DNA of 58,307 nucleotides from Pseudoneurospora amorphoporcata (taxonomy: Eukaryota; Ascomycota; Sordariomycetes; Sordariales; Sordariaceae). Where the stretch lies: contig MU859271.1 of assembly GCA_033297205.1 (NCBI GenBank), positions 1-58,307 on the forward strand, written 5' to 3'. The first letter of the stretch is position 1. Every line of letters starts with the position of its first letter. Below are positions 22,400 to 33,708 of the stretch, one piece after another. The notes under the pieces are model-generated. The model ran no database searches. It saw only the letters and a program-made list of their open reading frames with translations, and was not told the origin of the DNA. The position numbers and the translations under genes are program-made.

Positions 22400-23947
22400 G
22401 TCGGGGAACCTAGTCCGTTGCAGATGTCGAAAAGTTGTGGAGAGAATTCGGTACTAGGAATGTCCGTGGATAGAGTGATCAGCGCCGACCGACTCGTTAA
22501 TCCTCGAGAAACTGAGACGCAATGCAGCTGAAGATTTTGATGCCAGGTGCGCCTCGAGGTATGGGAGGAATATCTGGATAAGACGACTTCTCAGCACAGC
22601 GCCGAAACAATCCCAAGAAGAACACTGGGATACTGCGTAGCCTGGGTCTTAGTGAGGTTGAGATACTCACTCACTGACAGAGTGAGCGCTCGGGCTGGTT
22701 CTGAACCCCTTCTTCAATCCCTTTCCCTCCTTTTCCGAGGCCATGCCTCGATGAGGCCTGGTGTAGAAGTCATCGCAGAAGCAAGTCGTTCCACTTTTCT
22801 ACCGGAACCAACAACGTAAGCTCCGCCAACTGTCATTCTTTCAGCCTTATGCACGCAAAAGGCCCGCCAAGGACATGTTCTCGTCCAACCAAGAAAGTTG
22901 GGTCAACTTGAAGACCGTTCGAGATGAAGAGCCACGTTCAACTCACAGAATATTTTAAGCCAACACCTCTTCATAGCCCCATCCATCGCTCTGTATCAAC
23001 GCGGGTTAGCTCGTAATATGTCCAACCACACTGTCAGTCCAACCACACGTGAACACAAAAGCCCAACATCTGTACTGGCGTCGTAGACAGGATCCACGCT
23101 AAGTATGCATTTGTGCCACAACCACCAGCCTGATACAAATCATCGTCGTATCAGCCGACGCAGGCCGATAGCGCCGCTGGCGCTGGAAAACGCGAAAGAC
23201 ATATCCTCGACCAGTAGCTCATGTCAAGGTCCAAAAAGCTTATCGCACATGCAACCCAAAGCCATGTGCGCAAAATCGCCGCTCTCCTCCCATAAAAGGG
23301 AAAGACACTGCCACAAATTGACAGCACCGACCCAGTAAGAGTGCACCACTATTACAGCAGGCTAGAATTAGGCAGCCAAAGAGTAAACCCAATGAGAAAG
23401 GCGGGAAAAGCCGGAGTGCTTGCGGATCATACACGAAACCCAGTCAACGAGCCAAGAGACGACTGGTAACAGCGCGGTCCAAGTCATCGTGTTGACAAAG
23501 TCGCACCAAGCCTCATGGAAAACCCTGATCAAACATTGGACGCCCCCAAAACTGAATGGCTGCGTTATACCCGATATCTTTCTGGGTTGTCTAATCGTCG
23601 GGAATGCCTATCAGGCTTTGCGCGCATGATGGCGATCCGACGGGCGATTACGAATGTCTGGAGCCTGTAACTTTCTGGTAAGCCTTTTTCGCCAAGTTAA
23701 TGAACTGCAAGCTGGGAAGAAGAAGGGGTTTTCGGAAGCAACCTGACGCAGAGCGCGTGCATACAATAAGTCGTGAAAATGGTTGTTTGGGAGTGGGAGA
23801 ACAATAACCTGAGCAAGCAAAACAAAATGCATGGAAAACGATGGTGATGTTCGAATCGTGGTATATTCTTCTCAACCCTTTGACAAACCGCTTTTACCTC
23901 ACAAATGCCACTTCTTTTCCCAAGCCCAAAAACAAACAACAAAGCGC
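22400..23947. other. Intergenic region
   Basis: Upstream region of the membrane-protein gene and 3' flank of the dehydrogenase. Only short overlapping open frames are present, and no RNA gene was seen. Confidence 0.55.
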
Positions 23948-24973
23948 TTAAATGAGGTTCCTCAACTGCTGACCGGCCAAGAACTTCCTCAAGTTCTCGA
24001 CGATCAACTGTTCGGCACCTTGTGGCCTGCCGCCAGCCGCATGTGGGCTGAGAATAAGGTTAGGCGCCTTCCACAACTTGCTTGGCTCAGGAAGAGGCTC
24101 TGTCTTGAACACATCCAGAGCGGCACCGCCAATTCTCTCCTCCACAAGAGCATCGTAAAGGGCATCCTCATCGATGGAGGTACCACGTCCGACGTTAACC
24201 ACCCAGGCGTGCTTGGGGAGCAGCTTCAGTCTCTCGGCATTGAGAGCATGCATTGTGGAGGGGTCACCGGGGAGGATCATGACAAGAGCGTCGGTCTCTG
24301 GTAGAAGCTCGGCAAGCTTGTCTTCGGAGTAGACCTCGATGCCATCGCGGACACCCTGGCGGCGAGCAACTCCGCGAACCTGAGATCCGAGTTGCACAAG
24401 AGAGGGGGTGAGAGCCTTGGCGATGTTTCCGAAGCCCCAGATCAGCACGCGGGCGTCACGAAGGGTGGTGAATCTGTCGGAGGGACGATCGGGCTGGGGG
24501 CCGCCGAGGTGGCCGGGCCACTTGCCCTGGAGCTGATAATCCCGCATCTCGTAGAACCTGCGGGCGGCATTGAGGAGAAGGCCAAGAGCGTGCTCGGCGA
24601 CAGTGCGATCGTGGAGACCGGAGCCGGTGGTGATGGCGACCTTGGAGGTGTCGAAGCCGGCGGCGAGGACGTCATTGGGGCCGGCGGCGAGGGACTGGAT
24701 CCAGCGCAGCTTGGTCAGACGGTTGACGGCATCTTTGAGGTTGTCGGAGGAGTTGGTCCAGGTGACGAGGACCTCGGCGTCAACGTGCTCTTCGGGAATG
24801 GGAGCCTTGACGTCGTAGGGGTGGAGAGTAACGGAGGGGAAGCCCTCGATCTGGGAGACGTCGAGCTTGAGAGAAGTGGGGTAGAGGAGCTTCATTTTGG
24901 ACGAGGATGCGAGTGATGCTGCCGAAATATGCGAGTTGATGCGGGAAAGAAAGCTGGCGGGAGTTGACCTCAT
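23948..24973 (-). CDS. D-isomer-specific 2-hydroxyacid dehydrogenase
   Basis: A single exon of 341 residues. It should reduce 2-oxoacids to D-2-hydroxyacids, or the reverse, with NAD(P)H. The NAD-binding turn is VLIWGFGNIAKAL (176-188). The catalytic residues sit in their family motifs: Arg263 in VNVGRGTSID, Glu292 in DVFKTEPLPEP and His311 in ILSPHAAGG. HDRTVAEHALGLLLNAAR (121-138) is the usual helix before the Rossmann domain. The first 26 residues are Ser- and Arg-rich and could be a mitochondrial presequence. An internal start at Met27 (24895), just before KLLYPTSLK, would give a cytosolic form. The substrate cannot be told from sequence; the glyoxylate/hydroxypyruvate type is plausible. 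Confidence 0.92.
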   Translation of the reverse strand: MRSTPASFLSRINSHISAASLASSSKMKLLYPTSLKLDVSQIEGFPSVTLHPYDVKAPIPEEHVDAEVLVTWTNSSDNLKDAVNRLTKLRWIQSLAAGPNDVLAAGFDTSKVAITTGSGLHDRTVAEHALGLLLNAARRFYEMRDYQLQGKWPGHLGGPQPDRPSDRFTTLRDARVLIWGFGNIAKALTPSLVQLGSQVRGVARRQGVRDGIEVYSEDKLAELLPETDALVMILPGDPSTMHALNAERLKLLPKHAWVVNVGRGTSIDEDALYDALVEERIGGAALDVFKTEPLPEPSKLWKAPNLILSPHAAGGRPQGAEQLIVENLRKFLAGQQLRNLI

Positions 24974-25722
24974 TCGGGCGTCTCTTATGGGATGGGATCG
25001 GGTCCGGATGTCGAAGAGTCGTACCTCCTAGGTCGTCTGGAATTGGTCACGGGCTGGGATGAGATGAACGGGATTCCCCTTGGGGCGCTCTCGGGGGATC
25101 TAAAGGCCTAGTTCTAGGTGGGGTGGCGATACTGTACCTACTTGCATTGGTGATGGTGGGCCTGCCCAGTTCCCCAGAAGTTCCCGTCCCAGACCCCAAT
25201 TCTAGCAGGCCATTTCCCCGCTTTAGGTTCCCCTCCCCCACACGTAACCCCCACTTGCCTCCCCACCGACTCCCACATCCTCTTGTGTCCCCCAATGTCG
25301 CGCGTCTCGGAGCATTTTGACGAGACGACATTGCGCCCACGGGGTACAATGTCCCGAACCTGGTCACGGTCTCGCTTGAATTTTGCGGTGGGGGACGAAC
25401 TATGTAGTAAGGTAGTCGGCTCGGAGTTTCAAACCCTCCCCATCGGAGCTTTCCTCCTTTCATCAATACCTTAGCATCAGCCGCCAAACGCCACGCTCTC
25501 CAGCATCGGCACATATTATCTGATTTGATGCTACACGCTCTTCATTGACTGCGCTAAATGACCAGACTCATCAATCCGTGGTATCGTAACACATCCCCTC
25601 AAAAGCCAAATGCCCAAAACTCCAGCGAAATCGTGTCCAATGCATTTCCATACATGTTTCAATCCCTTACCCAGTGGCCTTGGTCCCACAAACTCCCTTC
25701 AGCCTCGCTGTTGATTGACATC
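24974..25722. other. Intergenic region
   Basis: Promoter side of the dehydrogenase and 3' flank of the seven-helix gene. Nothing else is recognised. Confidence 0.6.
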
Positions 25723-28041
25723 CTACATCGCCTTCCCAACCTCAGATCCAGTTCCTCCCGCAGTATCTCCCTCGCCAGCCCTTCTCTCCGCCGCCTGTCC
25801 CTCTTCCTCTACGCTTGACTCGGCAATGGCAACTGCTGGAAAGTAACTTAGCGTGTTGGGGTCCGCAGCAACACCACCGAAGCCTTGGCCTGACGTTTGC
25901 TGACCTGTCTGGCCCCCAGCATCCAAACTCGAGCTCGGCTGCCCTATCAGCGTAAAATCGGTATCAGCCCGTCGAAGGTCAGCCGGATGAGGCGTCAGCT
26001 TCTCATTGTCGGAGGCGTCCGGCCTCGTGACGGGAACTGTCGAGCATCTCGATGGCGGAGATGGTGTGACGTTCACATCATACACGGAAACAACCGGCGT
26101 CGGCTTGGTATCGTTGGTAATCTCTGGTTCTGCCTTCGCTGAGGGCTCCGGCTGAGACGATGAATCATCGGACGGCGAAGGCTTGCTTGACCCAGGCGCA
26201 TTCGATGCCGGGGCAGGACCGAAAGGAGTGGGAGGATTCCAAGGAAATCCTTGAGATGGGGGCGCGCTTCCGTTTGCAGGGCTCGTCATTCCAAACGCTC
26301 CAGATACAAACTGCGCCGGGATGATAAAGTGCATCGGCGTTCCTTGCTGCGGTGTCATGGATGCCCAATCGGGTGTTGCCATCGGCGAGCCAGGCGGTGC
26401 GGCGTAGACAAAGAACGGAGCGCCGCTCGAGGAAGATGGGTTGGCGAACATGGTGTACATCGGAGCCGGCGACAGTGGCGTTTGTGAGTTCGTCCCATAA
26501 GCCTGACTTCCGCTTGCTTCAGATTGCCTGCTGAACGTCTCTTTCTGGGCCTCAGGACGCTTTCCGTTGCCAAGGCCACTGTCTTGGACTTTGATTGAGC
26601 TCGCTCTTGCTTCTTCCAGTTGGTCCTCGAAATCCTGCCTCACGTCTTCAAGTTCGTCGCGCTGATTATTCTTCAATTTCCTGATTGTTATAGCCTCTGG
26701 AAAAGACATTAGCTGATGAGCAAACGGAAAGGACAGACGCAAGACCACTTACCACTCAACATCTGCAAAAAGGTAAACACGGTAAGTGTTATCATCAAAA
26801 GAGGAACAAGCTGACCGAAAGACTTGGGGTCATTCTCCGAGTTGTAGCCATCAAAGAGCTGGATCCACCCTGATCGGTCAACCCAGCGCCGAAGCATCGC
26901 AATGTACTCGGAAGAGGAGGCCATCGTGTATCCCGAAATGGCCAGGCCAGCCAAGAGATATACGCCATAGACCTGCCCACCAATACGATGCACCCACTTC
27001 AGCTTCTTCGTCCCTGCCAACTCCACAAACCACTTGCAAAACTTTTCCCGCCTTCCGCCATTCTCCCGTCCTGCGCGAACAACCCGACCAAGCGTAACGA
27101 TGTTGGCAAGGACGTAGAACAGGACAAGAATGACGAATGGAGTCCATCCGGTGATTCGGTCGCCCACCTTGAACAGTCCGGCTCCGTGGAATGACTGCTG
27201 CAAGGTGTTTCCAAACTGGGCTGCGCTCCCCTGAAAGCAGGCGGCTGGTAGAAGGAGGGTGCTCCATTTCTCGTCGTCTTTAGGAACCTGGGTCGGAAAT
27301 GCCAGCTCGGACCCTGGGGCCGCCTGGGTAGAAAGAAGAATACCCGTCGCAAGGTACAATAGCGCCGTCGCTACCGTCCGGATTCCAGCTACCCAAGGAT
27401 GCTCCCAGTAGTGCTTGGACACAAGAAGGGTCAGCAAGTGTGTTGCGCAGGTGAGTAACAGCATGTTCGAGATAACGTTGTAGTGGTAGGCCGAGATGGA
27501 GCATGCTTTGGCGAAGCGCATCGTGATGGCGTATGCGGCGCCGGTAAAAATCTGCTGATCGCTACACGAGATGATGAGCATTTCAAAGAAGCCACCAATG
27601 CTGAGTTGCCATTTCTTGTTTTGCTTCTCTCTGTTGAGCAGGTGGTTAGCAACCTCACCAGACGCGAAGCGCTTCGTTCGTCGAGGTATGGCTTACTCGT
27701 CTGTCAGTCTCTTTTTAAGCTTTATCAGCTTGGCATAGTGCCACAAGACATGCAAGAAGGCTATCAGTAACGCAAACCCCGTTATGACGACAAAGGCTCC
27801 GAGAATCTAACACAACAAAATGTGTAAGCTTGTGTCTATCAACAAGTTGTATGGGGAAGGGTGCATCGACTCTGGGGAACCTTACACCGATACCCGCAAT
27901 ATCTGGATCTGGGTTAAACTCTCCGGGTTTGTTTCCTCCGACCGATATCACGGTCTTGTTGTCGGGTGCGTAAACTACAGAACAGTTTATTGCGACTCCA
28001 TAATGTTCAAGGCACTGCTGTACTGAAGTATAGGAGCCCAT
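25723..28041 (-). CDS. Seven-transmembrane fungal protein with long Ser/Pro-rich tail
   Basis: Four exons: 28041-27886, 27806-27697, 27630-26753 and 26696-25723. Introns of 79, 66 and 56 bp all have GTAAG donors and AG acceptors and keep frame, giving 705 residues. I took the ATG at 28039-28041 (MGSYTSVQQCLEHYG). A short extracellular N-terminus leads into seven predicted helices. These include ILGAFVVITGFALLIAFLHV (about 53-75), GGFFEMLIISCSDQQIFTGA, NVISNMLLLTCATHLLTLLV, VATALLYLATGILL, PFVILVLFYVLANIVTLG, YGVYLLAGLAISGYTM and LVPLLMITLTVFTFLQML. After the last helix a charged segment (KLKNNQRDELEDVRQDFEDQ) is probably coiled coil. Roughly 290 disordered residues rich in Pro, Ser and Thr follow. 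The topology resembles a receptor-like heptahelical protein, but no GPCR class signature is visible. Function unknown. Confidence 0.87.
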
Positions 28042-30510
28042 GTTCACCGCTGATCAGGAATCGTGATTGTGGGACAGCAGGTGAGGCTTGGATGTGTCGA
28101 TGGATGATCGAAGCTTATAACCTCGAAGAACCCAGTGGTGTGGCCTTGAAGGAAGGGATATGCAGGAAAACTTCCCAAGGGCGAGAGCCCAGCTTGGGCT
28201 CGCCCCCCCGAGAGAGGGCTCTGGAGTTTTAAAGCCCATCCGGTCTCTCGAGTCTATCTAGAAAGGAGAACTAGCCCCCACATGCGGCTATTCCGTCCCC
28301 GATAAGGGTTGATCACTGGACTTGGCACCAAAAAGCAACCCCGGTCCCTCAGCTCAAAGCTAGGGAATGGTGAAAATGCGGTGATACCCTTGAAGAAGCT
28401 TCATGGTCCAACAGAATCTCGAGGATGCTTTTCCCACTGGCTGCAACCATGAATGGCGGACCCCAGTGGCGATCATTGGCTTATCAAGAGCCCTGTGCGG
28501 TTCGGGCTGAGACTGTCAGTAACAGAACTGACCTCTTGGATGGCGTCTTTGCACTGAAAGCCGTGATGGTTGCGACCCTCAACGACTCCGGTCGAGATGA
28601 TCCTCTGCTGGCATTGGTGCCACGAGGGTCGCAACAGGGCCTCTTTGGGCTCCATAATCCCGGCTGAGAGCCGACCAGCCACAATGCGACATTTCACCAA
28701 GCAAAAGCAATGCGGTTTACGACGTCCGCGGTAGCTCTGCCGGACTGCCTGGCAGCCTGCAAAACTGCTGCAAGAGATTTTTCACCAGAGGGCTGGGCCG
28801 AAATGTTTTTAGGTGGTTCTGGTGGCCTCTCCAATCACTGAATCACTACGAGGGACTACGCTGCCACTACTGACAGCTAGCTAGACTCTCTAGAGAATAG
28901 GTAAAGAAGGGCTACAATAAACCAGTGGCTGGGAATGGGGCGCCGGACTTTCGACTTTTTGCTTCGTTGATCTCGACCTTTTCTCTCCCTCTCCTTCTGG
29001 CGGCAGAAGCAACATGCAGGTTTCGACATTTGGATTTGTCCATCCCTCATCAGTCATCGCAGAATCGCAAACCTCCAACATGAACGGAGGTAGGTTGTGG
29101 CAGTTTTGGATTCGATTCGAGGCTCAGTAGGTGCGCCCTCGCCTCGCCCTTCAGTTGAGGTCGACTGGATAAGGATTCCCAGAGTTTGCAATCCCTTCTC
29201 CTCAGTCTAGACCGGAATTGGTCCCGTGGCCCATTCTACCCATTCATTCATCTCCCAGGCCACCCAGGCCTTCCCCGCGGCGTCGTTGCCGATCTGAAGA
29301 AATCAGCTATCGTGAGAAGCGCCACCAACCGCAGACCCATGCGCCGGTTCTGGCGATTTGGGTTAAGGCTGTCGGGATTCAGCGACTCAAGGGAGGGCCT
29401 GGGTTCGGGGCTTTTTGCGTGTCAAATGTCAATGGTGCGTATGCTGTGATGCATGGTGGAAACTAGACATATCACTCTCTTGGTCCCTTCTCTCAGAAAA
29501 CCTCCCCACAAGACTTTTCGAAACCTTGTTCCCTATCAAGGCCCGGAAACCCCCTAATGGCCAAGGCAGTCCAAGTGGGCTGCGGAGTACCATCAGCCAA
29601 TGCGTGTTCATGGTCTGTGTAGAGGGCTAAATTGGAGGAGAAATAGTGATACCTAAACGCAATATCTGCAGTATCGTGAGTGTGTAAGATTTCCCCATGT
29701 TCCTCATTTTGCCCGCTATTGGTCGCTGTGAATTGAGAAGGAGTCCGGATGTCTATTGTGCGTGATAGGCACAGCATCATTGGCAAGTGGAAGTCTCAGG
29801 AAGACTCAGGAAGTGCTCCCGCGGGACCGCAATGTGAGACATGCTGCTACAGGCTGGGACTAGGCGAGTGGCTTGTTTTTCTGCGAGGGGGGATGTTTCA
29901 GAGAACCAGTTGATAGTGGAATTGTCTCCGCCTTGCGCAACGGGAGGTGGGCGGTTGCGGGAGTCGGCACAATGTTTGGGGGTTTCGCAGGAAGCCCGAG
30001 GGAAGTTCCATGCCTCTTGTAAAGGTTTGTGAAACGTAGCAAGTGCTGACAAAGGGTTTGAGGATGCCGACGTGTGGATTGGGGGGGGGGGGGGGGGGGG
30101 GGGGGAGGGGGGGGGGGGTCGGTGTGAAGGGGTAATTTTTTGTTCCACAAAAAACCGGCGACAAAAAAGGACTTTTTTTNNNNNNNNNNGCCCCCCTCTC
30201 AGGAAAGAGGTTAATGTTTGATGCACATACATACGGCGCACATATACTGCTTTGTTTTCTTCGTTTTCTTTCGAGTTTCTCACTGTCCACGATCAAAACA
30301 GAACGTTTGACATAGCTGTATACCTTGCCAACACCCTCCGATCCCATGGTTTTGTTACCGCCAGCTCGATGAGCTGACGACCCAAAGCTCATTGAAAAGT
30401 CTGACCTTTTGTCATCATTATCATTCGCAGCGCTATGTCTAGTAAACGTCAGCTAATCGAGGGAGGTACTTAGGTAGCAATTCACAAGACCCACTCCAAC
30501 AAATCAAAAT
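28042..30510. other. Intergenic region with assembly gap
   Basis: No supported gene. A short region near 28170-28260 contains inverted GC-rich sequence (GGGCGAGAGCCCAG / GGGCTCG). The assembly gap at 30180-30189 is listed separately. Confidence 0.55.
30081..30189. other. Assembly gap (10 N, 30180-30189) beside G and T homopolymers
   Basis: A G run of 38 bases with one A (30081-30118), a T run and ten Ns mark an assembly break, as at the other two gaps. Confidence 0.9.
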
Positions 30511-30599
30511 CCCCTTGTGGTGTAGTTGGCTATCACGTTCGGCTGTAATTGTCTTGATTGTATACCGAAAGGTCACCGGCTCGATTCCGGTCGAGGGGA
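30511..30599 (+). tRNA. tRNA-Tyr (anticodon GUA) with 15-nt intron
   Basis: The sequence folds as a complete cloverleaf. Acceptor stem CCCCTTG (30511-30517) pairs with CGAGGGG (30592-30598), with discriminator A at 30599. The D arm is GTGT...TCAC. The anticodon stem TTCGG (30538-30542) pairs with CCGAA (30565-30569). The T stem ACCGG pairs with CCGGT. With T33 at 30544 the anticodon is GTA (30545-30547), followed by A37. An intron of 15 nt (30549-30563) sits at the canonical 37/38 position and leaves a 74-nt mature tRNA. Nuclear tRNA-Tyr genes normally carry an intron and a C1:G72 pair, both seen here. Oddities: T54 is C, so box B reads GGCTCGATTCC, and the D stem has a T13:T22 mismatch. T-rich sequence downstream (30607-30635) can end Pol III transcription. 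Confidence 0.7.
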
Positions 30600-31337
30600 C
30601 ATCTTCTTTTTGAAGTTTTTTTCCTTTTGCAGTTTTTTTCCTTTTGCTTTGTCGTCTACGACATTATGATGCTAAAAGGTATTTACGATTTATTTCAACA
30701 CCTTGTTTATCTTTTTTTTTTTTTTTTTTTTCTTTTTTCCCATCACTTTAATTACTGTTCATTGCTCTTGTTTCGCATCAGCGGCATAATCATCATCGAT
30801 TGTGTTTGTCAGGTGTAGCGCACAGCCCACTCCCACCAAAACTGCGTTTCAATCTCCATCTTTCTCCATCTTCCCTCTCTCCCAATTTTAAGAGCCATCG
30901 CGCATTCCAATTTCCCTTTTCCATAGAGATCATCACCATTCATGAGTAGTCAATCAGTCTGTCACCACGCGAATCGCAATGTCACACCTATCTCAATTCC
31001 TCACCAATGTCGCGACCAAATTCAAGAAACCAATGCTTTTTTTCTTCTGCGACGCGCGCGCGCATTCCCATACTGTCTGACTACTGAAACCCGACTTTCG
31101 ATCAAATCATGTTCTGTCTTCTTTCTGCCCTAATATATATTCATCGCAAATCTCATCATCTCCTTTGTCGATAATCTCCATTTTCTCTCCATATATTCCT
31201 TCGGTTCAGAGTGAACCAGTCATTCCATCGTTCGTTCCTTCCCTTTTCCTTTTGTTGACTTCCCCTGAATCCTTCCTCTCGCAGTCTTCTCCACCACCCA
31301 GTCCTACCTCAAGCGAGATCAACCCAGCGGGCACCGC
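30600..31337. other. Intergenic region rich in T tracts
   Basis: Several T runs are present (for example 30713-30732) and no supported gene. The right end is the 3' flank of the repeat protein. Confidence 0.6.
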
Positions 31338-32204
31338 TTAACAGCAAGCGGCGGGCTTGACCATATCAGCATTAGGCCTCTCCACCATGGGTGTTTGAGG
31401 ACGAGGGATGGGGTCCACCTCATCGGAGTTAGGAACCGGAACGAGGGGAGTCTGAGGACGAGGAATAGGATCGAGGTCATCGACGGACCCATCATCGGAA
31501 TCGTCGCTGGTAACAGGGACTGGAGGAGTCTGGGGGCGTGAGACGGGCATGTCCTCGTCGCTGTTGGGGACGGGTACCAAGGGAGTCTGGGGGCGAGGAA
31601 TTGGATCGTCGTCGAGGCACTCATCGTCCGAATCGTCGGAAGTTACTGGGACGAGAGGAGTCTGGGGATGAGGGACGGGTTTGTCCTCATCGTCACCGTT
31701 GAGGTGGGGAGTAGGAGGGCGGGGAGCGGGCTTGGAGTCGCCCTCGCCGTCGGAGTTAGGAACGGGAACGAGGGGAGTCTGGGGACGGGGGATGGGGTCC
31801 AGCTCATCGCTGTTGGGAACCGGGACCAGAGGAGTCTGCGGGCGGGGGATGGGGTCCAAATCAATGAGGTCACCGTTGGGGTGAGGAGTAGGAGGACGAG
31901 GGGCGGGCTTGGAATTACCCTCGCCGTCGCTGTTGGGGACGGGTACGAGAGGAGTCTGGGGACGAGGGATAGGATCGTCCCTCTTCATGGGGCCGGGCTC
32001 GAAGCCACAGTTGTCGGGCTTATTAGGGCCGGGCCTGCCGGGACGAGGCTTGCCGGGCTCGAAGCCACAGTGGTCGGGCTTGTTGGGACCTGGGCTGCCG
32101 GGACGAGGCTTGCCGGGCTCAGCGGAGGTGGTGTAGTCGGACTCCGGCTGGTAGGCCTTGAGAGAGACGTGGGTGAAAGTCTGGGTAGCGACGCAAGTAG
32201 TCAT
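31338..32204 (-). CDS. PxTP-repeat protein ending in Cys-Cys
   Basis: A single exon of 288 residues from the ATG at 32202-32204, which follows an A/C-rich leader (CATCAACAAAATG). An upstream in-frame ATG at 32309 would add 35 Thr/Asn-rich residues. I recognise no family. Residues 29-68 are two copies of a 20-residue unit, EPGKPRPGxPGPNKPDxCGF. From residue 77 to near the end are eight copies of a unit based on DPIPRPQTPLVPVPNSDE. Some copies are extended by an acidic or SKPAPRPPTPH spacer. Ten T-P sites result, all in a PxTP setting that fits the proline-directed kinase consensus. There is no signal peptide or membrane helix. The last residues are KPAACC; a terminal Cys-Cys pair is the form prenylated in Rab proteins or palmitoylated in others. 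A phosphorylated, membrane-tethered disordered protein is inference. Confidence 0.8.
   Translation of the reverse strand: MTTCVATQTFTHVSLKAYQPESDYTTSAEPGKPRPGSPGPNKPDHCGFEPGKPRPGRPGPNKPDNCGFEPGPMKRDDPIPRPQTPLVPVPNSDGEGNSKPAPRPPTPHPNGDLIDLDPIPRPQTPLVPVPNSDELDPIPRPQTPLVPVPNSDGEGDSKPAPRPPTPHLNGDDEDKPVPHPQTPLVPVTSDDSDDECLDDDPIPRPQTPLVPVPNSDEDMPVSRPQTPPVPVTSDDSDDGSVDDLDPIPRPQTPLVPVPNSDEVDPIPRPQTPMVERPNADMVKPAACC
31380..31976 (-). repeat. Coding minisatellite (DPIPRPQTP units)
   Basis: Eight imperfect copies of a unit of about 54 bp or its longer variants. The conserved core reads TCCCCCGCCCGCAGACTCC-like on the coding strand. It encodes the PQTP repeats of the surrounding protein. Confidence 0.9.
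32001..32120 (-). repeat. Two tandem 60-bp coding repeats
   Basis: Two near-identical 60-bp units encode EPGKPRPGxPGPNKPDxCGF. Confidence 0.9.
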
Positions 32205-33708
32205 TTTGTTGATGTTTTGGTAGTTGTTGGTTGTTGGTTGTGGGTTACTGCTGTTGTTAATCGTTGTGATCGTTCTAATGGTGGTCCTCGTTGGTGTGAA
32301 AGTGTGCATCGTGATGGTGATGAGGAAAAGGAAGGCCAGAAACAGGTCGGGAACCGCTGGTTATATGCACTTTCGAGTCGCAGATTATCGACTTACTGAC
32401 TCTAACGTCTGTTCAACTCTGAAGGTTTGTCGATGCATCATGTTCATCGAAGCGGATGTTGGAAGCGGCGTAGTTGGTGTCGACATGGCGAGATGGTCGC
32501 AAGATTGTTTGTCGTCTTGTCTTTCACGACATAGTCCTGTATCAACTGAACCAACACCATGATGGGCTTCGGCACCGACGACGCAGGTTTGATGAAGAAA
32601 CATCCACAGCTGTGCCGAGTGTTGGTCATGGAGGCCGGATGGACGACTCTCTGATACGGCAATTTTCGGCGACGGACACGAAAGCTGCTCTATGGTTGGC
32701 ATTGAAAGATAGTTCTTTGCATTGACAATCGGACGCAGCGCATATTCGAGCCAACATTCACAATCATTGCAATATCATCGACCAACACCAAACGCAATTC
32801 CCATGTTTTGACACGCTGGGAAATCTCTCGAGACACCATTTGTGGAGCTCCAAAAAGCACACTGCCAGCAAACACATCTCCCTCAGTCTAGACCATATGA
32901 CTAACGGACTCTGATGCAAGCTGTAAACGCCGATTCCTTCCCAATTCCTCTCTCCTCAATGACGATTCCAGTCTCGCGCAGACATGCCTTTGATATCGGC
33001 TCACAAGCCGATCCGTGGTTTCCACATTTCGAAGAGTCGCCATACCTGTCGAGCAACTCAATGTATAAGAGGAAGGGGTGACCGCGCATCCGAACCTGAC
33101 GTGCGCATCATTCTTCCCTCGAACACGCACTCACCGTTCCAGCCCTAGCCCTGCCCTTGTCCTTGCCTAACACCCATCGATTATTTTCTTTTCAATTCAT
33201 GATTCAGTACTTGCACTCTGTGTCTTCACGTTGTGTGTTAATGCTAATACCAGCCAGTGCTTGACTACGGCCACTCATCAATCACCGTTCCATAAATAGG
33301 TTGTCTCCGTCCAATCTTATCCGTTCTTTCAATGTATCACGTTATGCGAGGTCCATCGACGAAGAGTTGATGCGCTGCTTAGAGCTGATCATTGTTCTCC
33401 CGTCTGATCGAGTGTCCGCGCGTAACGTCATTTCCAGCTCTCACTCCGTCCTTTGAAAGTGAACCAGTAGGGCGACATTGAGGGCAGTTGAGATTGTTGA
33501 ATGGTGAAATGTAACAGAAAAGCGAGAAACTAATGGATATCTGGATAACTTTGAAACTAGATCGCAAACCAAAGAAAACATGGGAAAATAGGATCCGTCC
33601 TTCCGTTTCGCGACAATGAGCAGGCCCAAAGACCAGAATCAAAAGACAACGATACGCCAATACCATACCCAACCATGTACGCATCCACACCATCCCCCTC
33701 CCCCCTCT
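32205..33708. other. Intergenic region
   Basis: Upstream region of the repeat protein, then 3' flank of the Thr/Asn-rich gene. No supported gene. Confidence 0.55.

Noticed and set aside
24392..24916. 174-codon Gly/Glu-rich plus-strand frame
   Set aside because: Antisense of the 2-hydroxyacid dehydrogenase.
31668..32399. 243-codon plus-strand repeat frame
   Set aside because: Antisense of the PxTP-repeat protein. The repeats keep several frames open, but the minus frame has the start context and balanced composition.
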